From Tolypothrix tenuis PCC 7101 (GTDB lineage Bacteria; Cyanobacteriota; Cyanobacteriia; Cyanobacteriales; Nostocaceae), in assembly GCF_002368295.1 (NCBI RefSeq), contig NZ_AP018248.1, positions 248,001-312,000 on the forward strand: a DNA stretch of 64,000 nucleotides, in the 5' to 3' direction. Below, in pieces: positions 54,314-62,995 of this stretch. The notes under the pieces are model-generated. The model made no database searches. It was given only the letters and a program-made list of their open reading frames with translations, and was not told the DNA's origin. Positions within the stretch are counted from its first letter, which is position 1; each line of letters starts with the position of its first letter. The position numbers were made by a program, and so were the translations under genes.

Positions 54314-55231
54314 TAATTTAAATTTATATCACTCATATCCCGTTTGATCACTGGGGTTTCTCAAAAGAAATAATTAACAGTATTAGATTTTACATTTAAA
54401 TAGATTATATAAGACTCAGGTTACGTACTACCAGATGTTAAAGTTTATATTTCTTATTTATTAATTTAGGTGTACAGTCTCGACGTTAAAAGCGTTTGCC
54501 CTTGATGTTTACACACCCGTGAAGCATTTAATGATTGGATGTTTGTAATTATATAGTTTGCTTCTCCGTCCTTAGCAAGTAACATCAATGAGGAACTGGT
54601 ATAATTTATGTGAGATAATTTGGTTGCTATCCTTAAATATAAATTAGTTAAATCATGGCTTGTATACTCGCTCACCAAATAATTTAGAACTACTCTAAAT
54701 TTTATTACATAAAAACTCTCTATCTAATGATAGATGCTTTTATCTGCTTGTATATGTATAATTGGATTGGCTTAAGCCAAATTCTATTTACATATGGGCA
54801 AAGCCAATTGTTGACACGGATACAGATGGAGTAAATTCTAAGATTAAGATATTCCGTTCATTTATAACAATTAGGCACTTTTCGATCAGAAAATAGAATT
54901 AATAAATTACCAATTTTTAAATTACCTTTTGGGTGCAAACTACTAATAAATACAGATTCAGCGCAATATTCCTAGCTTTCACTTATCAATGATGGTTGGG
55001 ATTAGTTGCCATGAAATTAAAGGTAAAGATTAAGTTTAGCAATTAAGCGCTGAACTGTTAATAAGTAGGCTTGATTCAACCCAACTATTTAAAATTTTAT
55101 AGGGAGAAAGGAGAACATTTTTCCCTTGACTCTTCTAAAAATAGTCATGTGCGATCGCTAACCTACTTATTCATACATCATTTGTCAAAAGTTTTTTGAT
55201 AATTTCCCCGTGCAATGCCGGAGGCTTAACA
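54314..55231. other. Long intergenic region
   Basis: About 900 bp of AT-rich DNA after the CHASE2 kinase. A short dyad TTGGCTTAAGCCAA lies near 54767. A 70-codon minus-strand frame has no coding signature. Nothing else seen. Confidence 0.4.
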
Positions 55232-55402
55232 ATGATGAATTATATGAAGTGGCTTTTGCACCGATTTTTTATCATGCAGTTTTTCACAACTTTTGTTTTG
55301 AGTCTGACATTATGTTTCGCTATAGCTACACTAGCGGAATATCACTCATTACCACCCCAAAAAGCCCCTATTAGTTATACTGACTCATCAGGTGTGAGAT
55401 AG
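55232..55402 (+). CDS. Small single-pass membrane protein
   Basis: 56 residues from the ATG at 55232, 7 nt after a strong GGAGG (55220-55224). The product has a basic start (MNYMKWLLHRFF), a membrane helix (about 17-37, FTTFVLSLTLCFAIATLA) and a short polar tail. No family recognised. The Shine-Dalgarno sequence is the best support; it could be a small membrane regulator or a spurious frame. Confidence 0.45.
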   Translation: MMNYMKWLLHRFFIMQFFTTFVLSLTLCFAIATLAEYHSLPPQKAPISYTDSSGVR

Positions 55403-55463
55403 TTAGCGATAAATTTCGGTCATCCCAATTTAAACAATGTTTGCGACAGATCAATTATTAAGA

Positions 55464-55687
55464 GGGTACAGCACTGCTCATTGGTGTCAACTTAACGTGA
55501 AACCCGCTTAGTTGCAAGGTTTTGCCCTCACCCCCAGCCCCTCTCCCACAGGGAGAAGGGAGCAAGAGATTTAATTCCCCTTCTCCTGCGGGAGAAGGGG
55601 TTAGGGGATGAGGGCGAGGGTTTTTGTACAACACGCGCCCTATATAGCTTTTAGCTTAAGTTGACACGTATGAGCACTGCTGTACCC
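55464..55687. mobile_element. Inverted-repeat-bounded element, 224 bp
   Basis: Terminal inverted repeats of 32 bp with three mismatches: 55464-55495, beginning GGGTACAGCACTGCTCAT, against 55656-55687, ending ATGAGCACTGCTGTACCC. The interior carries a common CCCTCTCCC...GGGAGA type palindromic repeat. No ORF and no clear target duplication. Confidence 0.6.
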
Positions 55688-55745
55688 CTACCTCACTTAA
55701 AAACTTGGGTTAAGGGGTTTGATAAATTATTACCCTAATTTTTCA

Positions 55746-56402
55746 TTAAACATCTACAGGATGCTGTCCATAGTAAGGTAAAGCCTCAAACCAATGCGGA
55801 CGCTTTCCTTGTTCCCAGTCTAGATAAGCTAGTTCCAAAATATTAGTGACTGTTGCTGCTAATGCAGATTTTGCTTCAATTAATTGATAAGTTGTTTGCC
55901 AATTCGCTAAAGTCTCTTGCCATACTTCAGGTGTAAACACACTATCTGGTAATAATGTTGTCAGATTTGAATTATCAGCATGAGGTTGATAAATAGCACC
56001 AAAAACTTGACCACGTTGAGCCGGCATTTGAATAGCGATCGCATCTGTTTTAGCAATACTATCTTTTGCACTCCAAGCAACTGCAGCTAAAGTAGATACT
56101 GCAAACACAGGAATTTCTAATTGTTGTCCTAATGTGCGTGCTAAAACTACACCAATCCTTGTTCCTGTAAAACCACCAGGGCCTTTGGCCACTGCCAAAA
56201 AGCCTATATCTGACCAAGTTTGTGGCTGAATAAATTCCACTAAGTATTGATGGACAAAGCTGGACAAATCACGCCCTAAATTCCATACTTGAGCGCGATT
56301 ATCACCAGCAAAATTATTAATTGCTAATCCTAATTCGGGGGTTGTAGTGTGCAGTGCTAAACCATATTTTGTGACTGCAAGGTTTTCTAAGTAGGTAGTC
56401 AA
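55746..56402 (-). CDS. tsaB: tRNA threonylcarbamoyladenosine biosynthesis protein TsaB
   Basis: 218 residues. An ASKHA-fold protein and the TsaD partner for t6A37 formation in tRNAs reading ANN codons. Family features: YGLALHTTTPELGLAI at the start, VAKGPGGFTGTRIGVVLARTLGQQL in the middle and AVSTLAAVAW. The only in-frame initiation codon that retains the whole fold is TTG at 56402, with no clear ribosome binding site, so the exact start is uncertain. The C-terminus PYYGQHPVDV is typical of cyanobacterial members. Confidence 0.9.
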   Translation of the reverse strand: MTTYLENLAVTKYGLALHTTTPELGLAINNFAGDNRAQVWNLGRDLSSFVHQYLVEFIQPQTWSDIGFLAVAKGPGGFTGTRIGVVLARTLGQQLEIPVFAVSTLAAVAWSAKDSIAKTDAIAIQMPAQRGQVFGAIYQPHADNSNLTTLLPDSVFTPEVWQETLANWQTTYQLIEAKSALAATVTNILELAYLDWEQGKRPHWFEALPYYGQHPVDV

Positions 56403-56445
56403 AATTAAGTTAATTGGGGTTAAAGGTCAAGCGGAGATACAGAGA

Positions 56446-56465
56446 GACGCGATTCATCGCGTCTG
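56446..56465. repeat. Dispersed palindrome
   Basis: AGACGCGATTCATCGCGTCT, upstream of tsaB. It differs from the palindrome at 36444-36463 at one base. Confidence 0.7.
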
Positions 56466-56550
56466 TAAAAGAGTTAAGGGTTAAAAATTCATTAGTATAC
56501 TAATTATTTTAAATGTGAATTATCATCACATTTAAAAGTAGGGGTGCAAT

Positions 56551-56676
56551 CAATACTTGTCGGTTAAGGGGAAAAGGGGAAGGGGAAAAGGGGCAAGAAA
56601 AAACCTTTAACCCTTACCCTTTCACCTTTTCCCCAAACCAAATTCCGAGTTAAAAATCCTTAACCGAGCAGTATTG
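56551..56676. mobile_element. Intact small non-autonomous element (126 bp) with 10-bp target duplication
   Basis: Termini CAATACTTGTCGGTTAAGG (56551-56569) and CCTTAACCGAGCAGTATTG (56658-56676) are inverted repeats matching at 17 of 19 positions. It is flanked on both sides by the direct repeat GGGGTGCAAT (56541-56550 and 56677-56686). No coding capacity. Decayed relatives lie at 5435, 11723 and 14740. The termini share CAATAC-N5-GGTTAAGG with the 200-bp elements at 20929 and 43171. Confidence 0.9.
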
Positions 56677-56938
56677 GGGGTGCAATAACTTACGCCCCTA
56701 CCATAAATTTGACCCTAGACTCTTTTGGAAATTTCTATGTTTTATAACTTTAGAAAAAAGAGTATTACCAAGTCAACAAGATTTTAATTTTGAATTCTCA
56801 CTAAACAGCTGCAAGTGGCTAGAATATCAAAACAGTCTTTTATCATCATTAAATTTTAAATACTGCTCAAATTCTAGCTACTATGGAAAACTCTAAAAGT
56901 TATAGATTCAAAAATTTTGAATTTGAGCATAGCACAAA

Positions 56939-57187
56939 TTACGTTGGGACTAATTCGCCGGGACGCAACTTCGCCCACTTACCAGTTTCTTGTTTAAAGC
57001 TGAGACAGCCGACTACATCCCATTCCATTTCAATCACATCCTCTTTTGTACGGATGTTGACATTGATTGAAGGCTCATTAGGATCAAAAGTGGGTGTTTC
57101 GGTCAAATGGGGCTGTTGGTGCTGCGCTTCGACGGCATGATATGTTAAACATCGGTCTACATAGTGGCAGTTGACGCAAATACACAT
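56939..57187 (-). CDS. Ycf34-like iron-sulfur protein
   Basis: 82 residues, the usual Ycf34 length. The N-terminus MCICVNCHYVDRC holds four cysteines (2, 4, 7, 13) and a fifth is near 61 (VVGCLSF). Ycf34 is conserved in cyanobacteria and algal plastids and binds an Fe-S cluster; it is linked with photosynthetic electron transport or translation-level regulation, and the precise role is unsettled. Divergent from the CCA-adding enzyme gene, 87 bp away. Confidence 0.88.
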   Translation of the reverse strand: MCICVNCHYVDRCLTYHAVEAQHQQPHLTETPTFDPNEPSINVNIRTKEDVIEMEWDVVGCLSFKQETGKWAKLRPGELVPT

Positions 57188-57274
57188 AATAGAACCAACT
57201 CCAGGAACCTTTATTGTTAATCTAGCTTAAGACAAACTTATATTCATTAGTTGCTAGGTTGATTTTTATTAAAT

Positions 57275-58549
57275 ATGAATAATTCAGTTACTTCTACCCT
57301 AGCTCCCGAAACTTGGCCTTTTAGCCTATCATTACTGCCACAACCAGCATATATGGTAGGTGGTGCGGTGAGGGATGCGCTTTTAGGTAGAAGTCGTGAA
57401 TACCTAGATTTAGATTTTGTCATCCCTACTGATGCGGTGAAAGTAGCAAGGGCGATCGCTCAACATTATCAAGCAGGTTTTGTCTTACTCGATCCGCAAC
57501 GCCAAATTGCCCGTGTCGTCTTTCCCCACGCTACAGTTGATATTGCCCAACAGGAAGGAGCTAGCTTAAAAACCGATCTGCACAGAAGAGATTTTACAGT
57601 CAATGCGATCGCTTACGATCCCCATAGCCAAGAAATAATTGACCCCCTACAAGGCGTAGCTGATTTAGAGAAGCGTGTTTTACGCATGATCTCACCAGCT
57701 AATTTACAAGACGATCCCTTAAGATTAATGCGCGCCTACCGCCAAGCAGCCCAACTGGGTTTTACTATCGAACCCGCTACACAACAAGCAATTCGTGATT
57801 TAGCTGCACACATCACTACAGTAGCCGCAGAACGAGTCAGGGTAGAAGTTGGCTATTTATTGGCTATACCTCAAGGTACGCAAGCGATCGCGATGGCTTG
57901 GGAAGATGGTGTGTTAGCACCTTTCTTTAAAAATGCTACAAATGAAAGCTTTGTGAAAATCGCCGCAGTGGATACAGCCGCCGCTTACATAACACAAAAT
58001 TGGCAGCCCTTAGGGGTAGAACTACAAGAGTACATCCGCGACACCATTAAAACTACACACTTAGGTATCGCCAAACTTGCTTGTCTAGTTCACCCCCATC
58101 CCGAAGCTGCGGAAATCGAGCTATTGCAACTAACCTACAGCCGTGCTGAAATTCACTCTGTCATTACAGCCCTGAGACTTCTACCGAGGCTAAAAGCCAC
58201 AAATATGTCTTTGAGAGAACAATATTTTTTCTTTCAGGAAGCAGGCAATGTATTTAGTACTGCTGTAGCGTTAGCCCTAGCTTGTGATAATCTGGTAGGG
58301 GCGATGTTTGGGGATAAACCACTTAGCGTTTACGCTCCTTTGATCAGCCGCTACCTAAACCCTGATGACCTGGTCGCTCATCCCTCTCCAATCTTGAGTG
58401 GGAAGGAGATTATTATAGCATTAAATCTCTCACCTTCGCCATTAATTGGGAAAATTATTACAGAAATTGCGATCGCCCAAGCCGAGGGAAAAGTCACTAC
58501 ACCAAAAGAGGCGATCGCCTTTGCCCAGCAGATAGTTACTAATTCATAA
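57275..58549 (+). CDS. CCA tRNA nucleotidyltransferase / poly(A) polymerase family
   Basis: 424 residues, class II nucleotidyltransferase fold. Motif A GGAVRDALLG and the metal-binding DLD (REYLDLDFV) are at about 29-49; motif B is RRDFTVNAIAYD; motif C/D is DDPLRLMRAYRQAAQLGF, with ERVRVE following. It adds C and/or A to tRNA 3' ends; this genome's tRNA-Arg lacks an encoded CCA, consistent with need for it. Some cyanobacteria split the CC- and A-adding activities between two proteins, and sequence alone does not decide which this is. Confidence 0.9.
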   Translation: MNNSVTSTLAPETWPFSLSLLPQPAYMVGGAVRDALLGRSREYLDLDFVIPTDAVKVARAIAQHYQAGFVLLDPQRQIARVVFPHATVDIAQQEGASLKTDLHRRDFTVNAIAYDPHSQEIIDPLQGVADLEKRVLRMISPANLQDDPLRLMRAYRQAAQLGFTIEPATQQAIRDLAAHITTVAAERVRVEVGYLLAIPQGTQAIAMAWEDGVLAPFFKNATNESFVKIAAVDTAAAYITQNWQPLGVELQEYIRDTIKTTHLGIAKLACLVHPHPEAAEIELLQLTYSRAEIHSVITALRLLPRLKATNMSLREQYFFFQEAGNVFSTAVALALACDNLVGAMFGDKPLSVYAPLISRYLNPDDLVAHPSPILSGKEIIIALNLSPSPLIGKIITEIAIAQAEGKVTTPKEAIAFAQQIVTNS

Positions 58550-58579
58550 AATTACTGATATAAATTACTTCCTCTGTTC

Positions 58580-58765
58580 CTCTGCTCCACGGCAGTTGCT
58601 CTACTTGGGGCAACCCCAGACGCTCTCTACGAGACGCTGCGCGAATGCAGACTCGCTCTAAGCGTAAAGCCTGCGGCATAGCTTCGCTTAGGGCGCAGCC
58701 TCTCGCAGAGAAGGCTTTACGCTGCGCTATCGCTTTTAGCATCTCCTCTTGGGAGAAGACCGCAC
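58580..58765. repeat. GC-rich Nostoc-type repeat cluster
   Basis: Several nested inverted repeats (GTAAAGCCTGCGGCATAGC, GAAGGCTTTACGCTGCGC, and GCAGTTGCTC like those at 9560 and 44090). Composition is distinct from the flanks. The short minus-strand frame here is repeat DNA. Confidence 0.65.
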
Positions 58766-58947
58766 TGCCTCCTCTGCTTGCCTATACGTATTATTTTTAA
58801 ATTGAAATGATATTATTTATCGCAGTTCTCTGTGATTTCTGATTTTAGAGGATGTTTGAAAAGTCTGTAGTAGTGTATCAAATATTTTTTACCCCACCCT
58901 AGCCCTGCCCTTAGAAAGGGGAGGGAACTGGATTTTCCGATCTCCCC

Positions 58948-59169
58948 CCTTGACAAGGCTACGGTGTATACACAAGTCCTAAAATCCTTGCCGCATAAGA
59001 TGCAAGCCTTAGTAGGTAAGGTTTTGAGATTATCAATTAGATTGTCAATAGTCCTAACTTATTGATAAGCATTTAACGGAAAATCAAGGATTTAAAAAAT
59101 AAATTTTCGTTCTTGTGCGTCAATTTGATTCCCAAACCAAGATGTGTATACACGGTAGCCTTGACAAGG
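58948..59169. mobile_element. Small element inserted in a repeat (about 200 bp) with target duplication
   Basis: Inverted ends CTACGGTGTATACACA (58959-58974) and TGTGTATACACGGTAG (59143-59158) match with one mismatch. The direct repeat CCTTGACAAGG stands on both sides (58948-58958 and 59159-59169). Because that 11-mer is nearly palindromic, the duplication could be 7 to 11 bp. Removing the insert restores one CCCCCCTTGACAAGGGGGG repeat. No ORF inside. Confidence 0.75.
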
Positions 59170-59509
59170 GGGGATTAAGGGGGGTAACAGTGCAATTAAA
59201 ATCACAGGGAAAAACTTTTCAAACAACCTCTTATATTTGACTGCAGGGATATCAAATATAAAAAATAATCATATAAGTTTTCTTTTGCAGATAAAATGCA
59301 CGCAACTCTGTATTTCATATACAGTAGTTTACAACTAAATGAGGTACACAAATAGAGAATTAAAGATAACTATTCTTCTCTCCCATATTTCAAAACTAGT
59401 CAATTTGTACTTCAGGCAAATGAAATATGCTGTATATAGCAATTGCCTAGCGCAACAGATTGAAGCAGTTTATTATTAATGACGAATTACTTTAATCCTG
59501 GCATTATTC
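59170..59509. other. Intergenic region
   Basis: AT-rich promoter DNA upstream of the phytase-esterase-like gene. Nothing specific seen. Confidence 0.35.
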
Positions 59510-60685
59510 ATGAAATTTATCAAAAAATTCTTAACTTGGCGAAGAATTATTTATTTTACTATTCCTATACTTATAATCAGTTTTTTAGCCAGCAATTTTA
59601 CATGGGGGGCTGTCACAGTTAGTAGTATTGAGTTTATGGGAGAAGCAACAATCCCAAAGGGATTGCTGGTACAAAATACTCTAGTGGGAGGCTTATCTGG
59701 AATTACTTATGATGCCAATCATGATGTTTATTATGCTATATCTGATGACAGAGGCAATAAAGCTCCAGCAAGATTTTACACTTTAAAAATTGACCTCAGT
59801 CAAGGTTCACTCAAAAACAATGGTGTTGCTACTATTGGGGTAACAACTCTGTTAAATGAGGATGGTGAAAAGTTCGCTCCAGGTACTAGCGATACAGAAG
59901 GTATTGCTTTAACTCACAAAAAAACTGTTTTCATCTCTTCTGAAGGGGATTCTGGGGAATCAAGCAATCTTTTCATTAAAGAATTCTCATTGTCTAATGG
60001 TAAGGCGATCGCAACGCTACCTATACCAGACAAATTTTTACGCAATAAAAATAGTCAGCATGGTATTCGCAGCAATTTGGCTTTTGAAAGCCTCACTATT
60101 ACACCAGATAACAATAAACTGTTTACAGCTACCGAAAATGCCCTAATTCAAGATGGGCCAGCTGCTCAACCTAATATCAGCACTCCCTGCCGGATTTTAC
60201 AATATAACTTGCTCACCAAACAGCCAGAAAAGGAATTTTTATATTTTACAGAAGCAGTTTCACCCTTTTTAAATATTACTGGCAAGTTTGCTAGCGGCTT
60301 ACCTGATTTAGTTGCTCTCGATAATCAAGGAACATTCCTGAGTTTAGAACGCTCTTTTACAGGCTTAGGATTTTCGATTCTCCTGTTTCAGACTTCTCTA
60401 GCAGGCGCTGATGATATTCATCATCTCGATAGCCTGTTGAATGTTCAGCAAAAAATCAAACCTGTGCAGAAAAAGCTACTGTTAGATTTACGAAGTCTGA
60501 ATGTATTGCTAGACAATATTGAAGGCTTAACTCTTGGCCCCATATTACCTGATGGGCAACGTGCTTTAATTTTGGTCAGCGACAACAATTTTAATGCCCT
60601 ACAACGTACCCAAATATTAGCTTTTAAGGTGAAAATCGATTCACCCTTAATTAGGCTGTTGCGCCGTTTTCTACCCAATTTCTAG
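59510..60685 (+). CDS. Esterase-like activity of phytase family protein
   Basis: 391 residues. An N-terminal hydrophobic segment (about 14-33) after a basic start serves as signal peptide or anchor. The rest is a beta-propeller-like domain of the phytase-esterase-like family (PF13449 type): GGLSGITYDANHDVYYAISDDRG, DTEGIALTH, FESLTITPDNNKLF and the closing LDNIEGLTLGPILPDGQRALILVSDNNF. Secreted or periplasmic phosphoesterase is the family assumption. A role in phosphate scavenging is plausible but not shown by context. Confidence 0.87.
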   Translation: MKFIKKFLTWRRIIYFTIPILIISFLASNFTWGAVTVSSIEFMGEATIPKGLLVQNTLVGGLSGITYDANHDVYYAISDDRGNKAPARFYTLKIDLSQGSLKNNGVATIGVTTLLNEDGEKFAPGTSDTEGIALTHKKTVFISSEGDSGESSNLFIKEFSLSNGKAIATLPIPDKFLRNKNSQHGIRSNLAFESLTITPDNNKLFTATENALIQDGPAAQPNISTPCRILQYNLLTKQPEKEFLYFTEAVSPFLNITGKFASGLPDLVALDNQGTFLSLERSFTGLGFSILLFQTSLAGADDIHHLDSLLNVQQKIKPVQKKLLLDLRSLNVLLDNIEGLTLGPILPDGQRALILVSDNNFNALQRTQILAFKVKIDSPLIRLLRRFLPNF

Positions 60686-61179
60686 CGCTAAATTAGAAAA
60701 TACTTTTTTCAGCTTTATCTAGCTGGAGTAAAACTCCACTTAAGCCCTATTCCTCCACATCATAATGGTATAGAAATTCGTAGTCAGCACTTGAGAAACC
60801 GAAAGTTGTAGCTACGAATTTATTCTTGATGGGGGTTTGTAGAAACATCTAGTAATATGCACACTACAAAAGTTTCATTACTTCCTGAAGATTCTTTGTA
60901 CTTACGTGTAATTACTGAGGAAGCAATACAAAGCAATCATCATTATTTGCGGATTCAGTGTAATTTACCATACGTTTAGCTTCACAAATATGTTACACCA
61001 TGTTTAAGAGTTATTGCACACAGATTTTCCGTAATTTTATTAAAAATTAACCAGGTTTTATTGTAAATTTTAGCTGGCATAATCAACTCTATAAAAATGT
61101 GAATATCTTTTTAGATAAAATAAAGGCTGAAAAGGCACTTTATTAATAAGTATCTGGCTTTTTATTAATAAAAAATTTT
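60686..61179. other. Intergenic region
   Basis: 490 bp, AT-rich, upstream of the first kinase gene. No gene or clear regulatory site seen. Confidence 0.35.
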
Positions 61180-62796
61180 ATGCTAAATCCTATCCCTAAT
61201 GTCACTAATGTTAAAACTGAATTAGATGTTTATATTGGTAAACTCCTCAATAATCGCTATCTAATCAGAGATTTGATTGGCAAAGGCGGAATGGGTAGGG
61301 TTTACCTAGCAGAAGATGTTGCTAAAGGCGGAATGCCAGTAGCCGTAAAAATTCTATCCCTGAGCTTGGGTAGTCAGCAAATGACTCAACGCTTTGCTAG
61401 AGAAATTTTTATTGGCGCTCAATTAGGACGGAAAAGTAAAAATATTGTGAGGATGTTTAGCTATGGCGTAACTGAGGAAAATATTCCTTATTATGTCATG
61501 GAATATCTCCAAGGAAAAAACCTAAAACGCATTCTCAAAACTCAGACATTTTCAATCACAAAAGTTTTAGATATCTCCAATCAAATTTGTCTAGGTTTAC
61601 AGTGTGCTCATCAAGGTATCATCCTCAAAGGAGAAAATTATCCGATTGTACATCGTGATATTAAACCAGAAAATATTTTCATTATTGAAGATGGTAAAAA
61701 AGAGCCTCTGGTCAAAATTTTAGATTTTGGGATTGCTAAATTTTTAACAGAGCGTAGTGGTATGACGCTCACTGATTCATTTATTGGTAGTTTACCTTAC
61801 TGTTCTCCAGAACACATGGAAGGGCGTAAACTCCTGGATGTGCGCTCTGATATTTACAGTTTAGGAATCTTGATGTTTGAAATGTTTACAGGAAAACATC
61901 CATTTCACACAACAAGTAACTCTTTTGGTATTTGGTATCAAGCGCATCACTTTCAAGCACCACCAGCATTTGCGGAGGTAAATTCGCAAGTCGTCGTACC
62001 CGATCAGTTACAAAAATTAGTAATGCGTTGTTTAGCAAAAGAAGTTAGCGATCGCCCACAAAATATTAAAGAAATATTAGAAATTTTAGAACAGGTCAAA
62101 TCGGAAGTTGCAATTGCTTCTAATAGTAGTACTGAGAGGGTAGAAAGTAATCCAATATTACAGATAGTACCGCTAACATCATTCACAGAAAAAGAGTGTT
62201 TACAGAAAAGCTGGCCAAAAAATCGGCCAATTGCGACCATAGGTTTTCCTAGTTTATTACATACATTACAAGGAACTGTACCCACCTTTTGGGCAATGTT
62301 ACCCCAACAAGAAATTAACAAATTTTTCAAGAAATCTCATGGCACTGAATTTATTGCCAAAATCAATGTTTATCCTATGATTTTATGGAGTACTTTACTA
62401 TACAATACTCAAAATTCTCAAGCTAAATGGCTCTCATGCTTTTTAGATATGAAAGATAATAAAGGTCAAAAAATTCTGCGTAGTTTAGCAGAAACAGGAT
62501 TTTATCATTTATTATTCTTTCCTTTAGAAGAACCGCACAAATGTACTAAGGTAATGACTTTAACTCTTAATGCTAACCAACGTCAGCAATTACTAGATTG
62601 GTTAGGGAGCAGTCAAAACGCCAATGAATTTATTTCTGCTAAACAAGCAAAAATTATTTTAAAGGCAGATTACGAACGTTTAAAATCTAGCATTCTCCGG
62701 AAAATGGTAGCTAATTTACCAAAGAACGATGATAATCTTAAATCTAAAATCATGAAATTGTTTTATACCTTTTTTCAGATGATATTGCGCCGTTAA
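61180..62796 (+). CDS. Ser/Thr protein kinase (Hanks type)
   Basis: 538 residues. Kinase domain at about 25-310: glycine loop GKGGMGRVYLAED, VAVKIL (catalytic Lys), HRDIKPEN catalytic loop, DFGIAKF and the SPEH (APE-like) motif. An insertion between the catalytic helix and HRD (IILKGENYPIV) is shared with the neighbour. The C-terminal 220 residues form an unrecognised globular domain with no membrane helix, so the kinase is cytosolic. Paralogue of the kinase starting at 62996 (similar VHRDIKP and LQCAHQG segments), so a tandem duplication. Substrate unknown. Confidence 0.92.
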   Translation: MLNPIPNVTNVKTELDVYIGKLLNNRYLIRDLIGKGGMGRVYLAEDVAKGGMPVAVKILSLSLGSQQMTQRFAREIFIGAQLGRKSKNIVRMFSYGVTEENIPYYVMEYLQGKNLKRILKTQTFSITKVLDISNQICLGLQCAHQGIILKGENYPIVHRDIKPENIFIIEDGKKEPLVKILDFGIAKFLTERSGMTLTDSFIGSLPYCSPEHMEGRKLLDVRSDIYSLGILMFEMFTGKHPFHTTSNSFGIWYQAHHFQAPPAFAEVNSQVVVPDQLQKLVMRCLAKEVSDRPQNIKEILEILEQVKSEVAIASNSSTERVESNPILQIVPLTSFTEKECLQKSWPKNRPIATIGFPSLLHTLQGTVPTFWAMLPQQEINKFFKKSHGTEFIAKINVYPMILWSTLLYNTQNSQAKWLSCFLDMKDNKGQKILRSLAETGFYHLLFFPLEEPHKCTKVMTLTLNANQRQQLLDWLGSSQNANEFISAKQAKIILKADYERLKSSILRKMVANLPKNDDNLKSKIMKLFYTFFQMILRR

Positions 62797-62995
62797 GTCT
62801 GTATGGAAAAGGTTTGAATAATTCGAGTTAGAGAAGAGCGTTTCTCTTGTGAATGAATAGCTGGAAAACAGATATTAGTTTTGAGAAATCAGATAAAAGT
62901 CTTAAAGGGTAGATAGCCAGAATTATACATATATTAAAAATTGTTAGTTAAAATACTCATTATTAATTTTGGTGAGTATTTAAGAGGTTATAAAA

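Noticed and set aside
54466..54678. 70-codon minus-strand frame
   Set aside because: No ribosome binding site, no family or structural feature; typical chance frame in AT-rich DNA.
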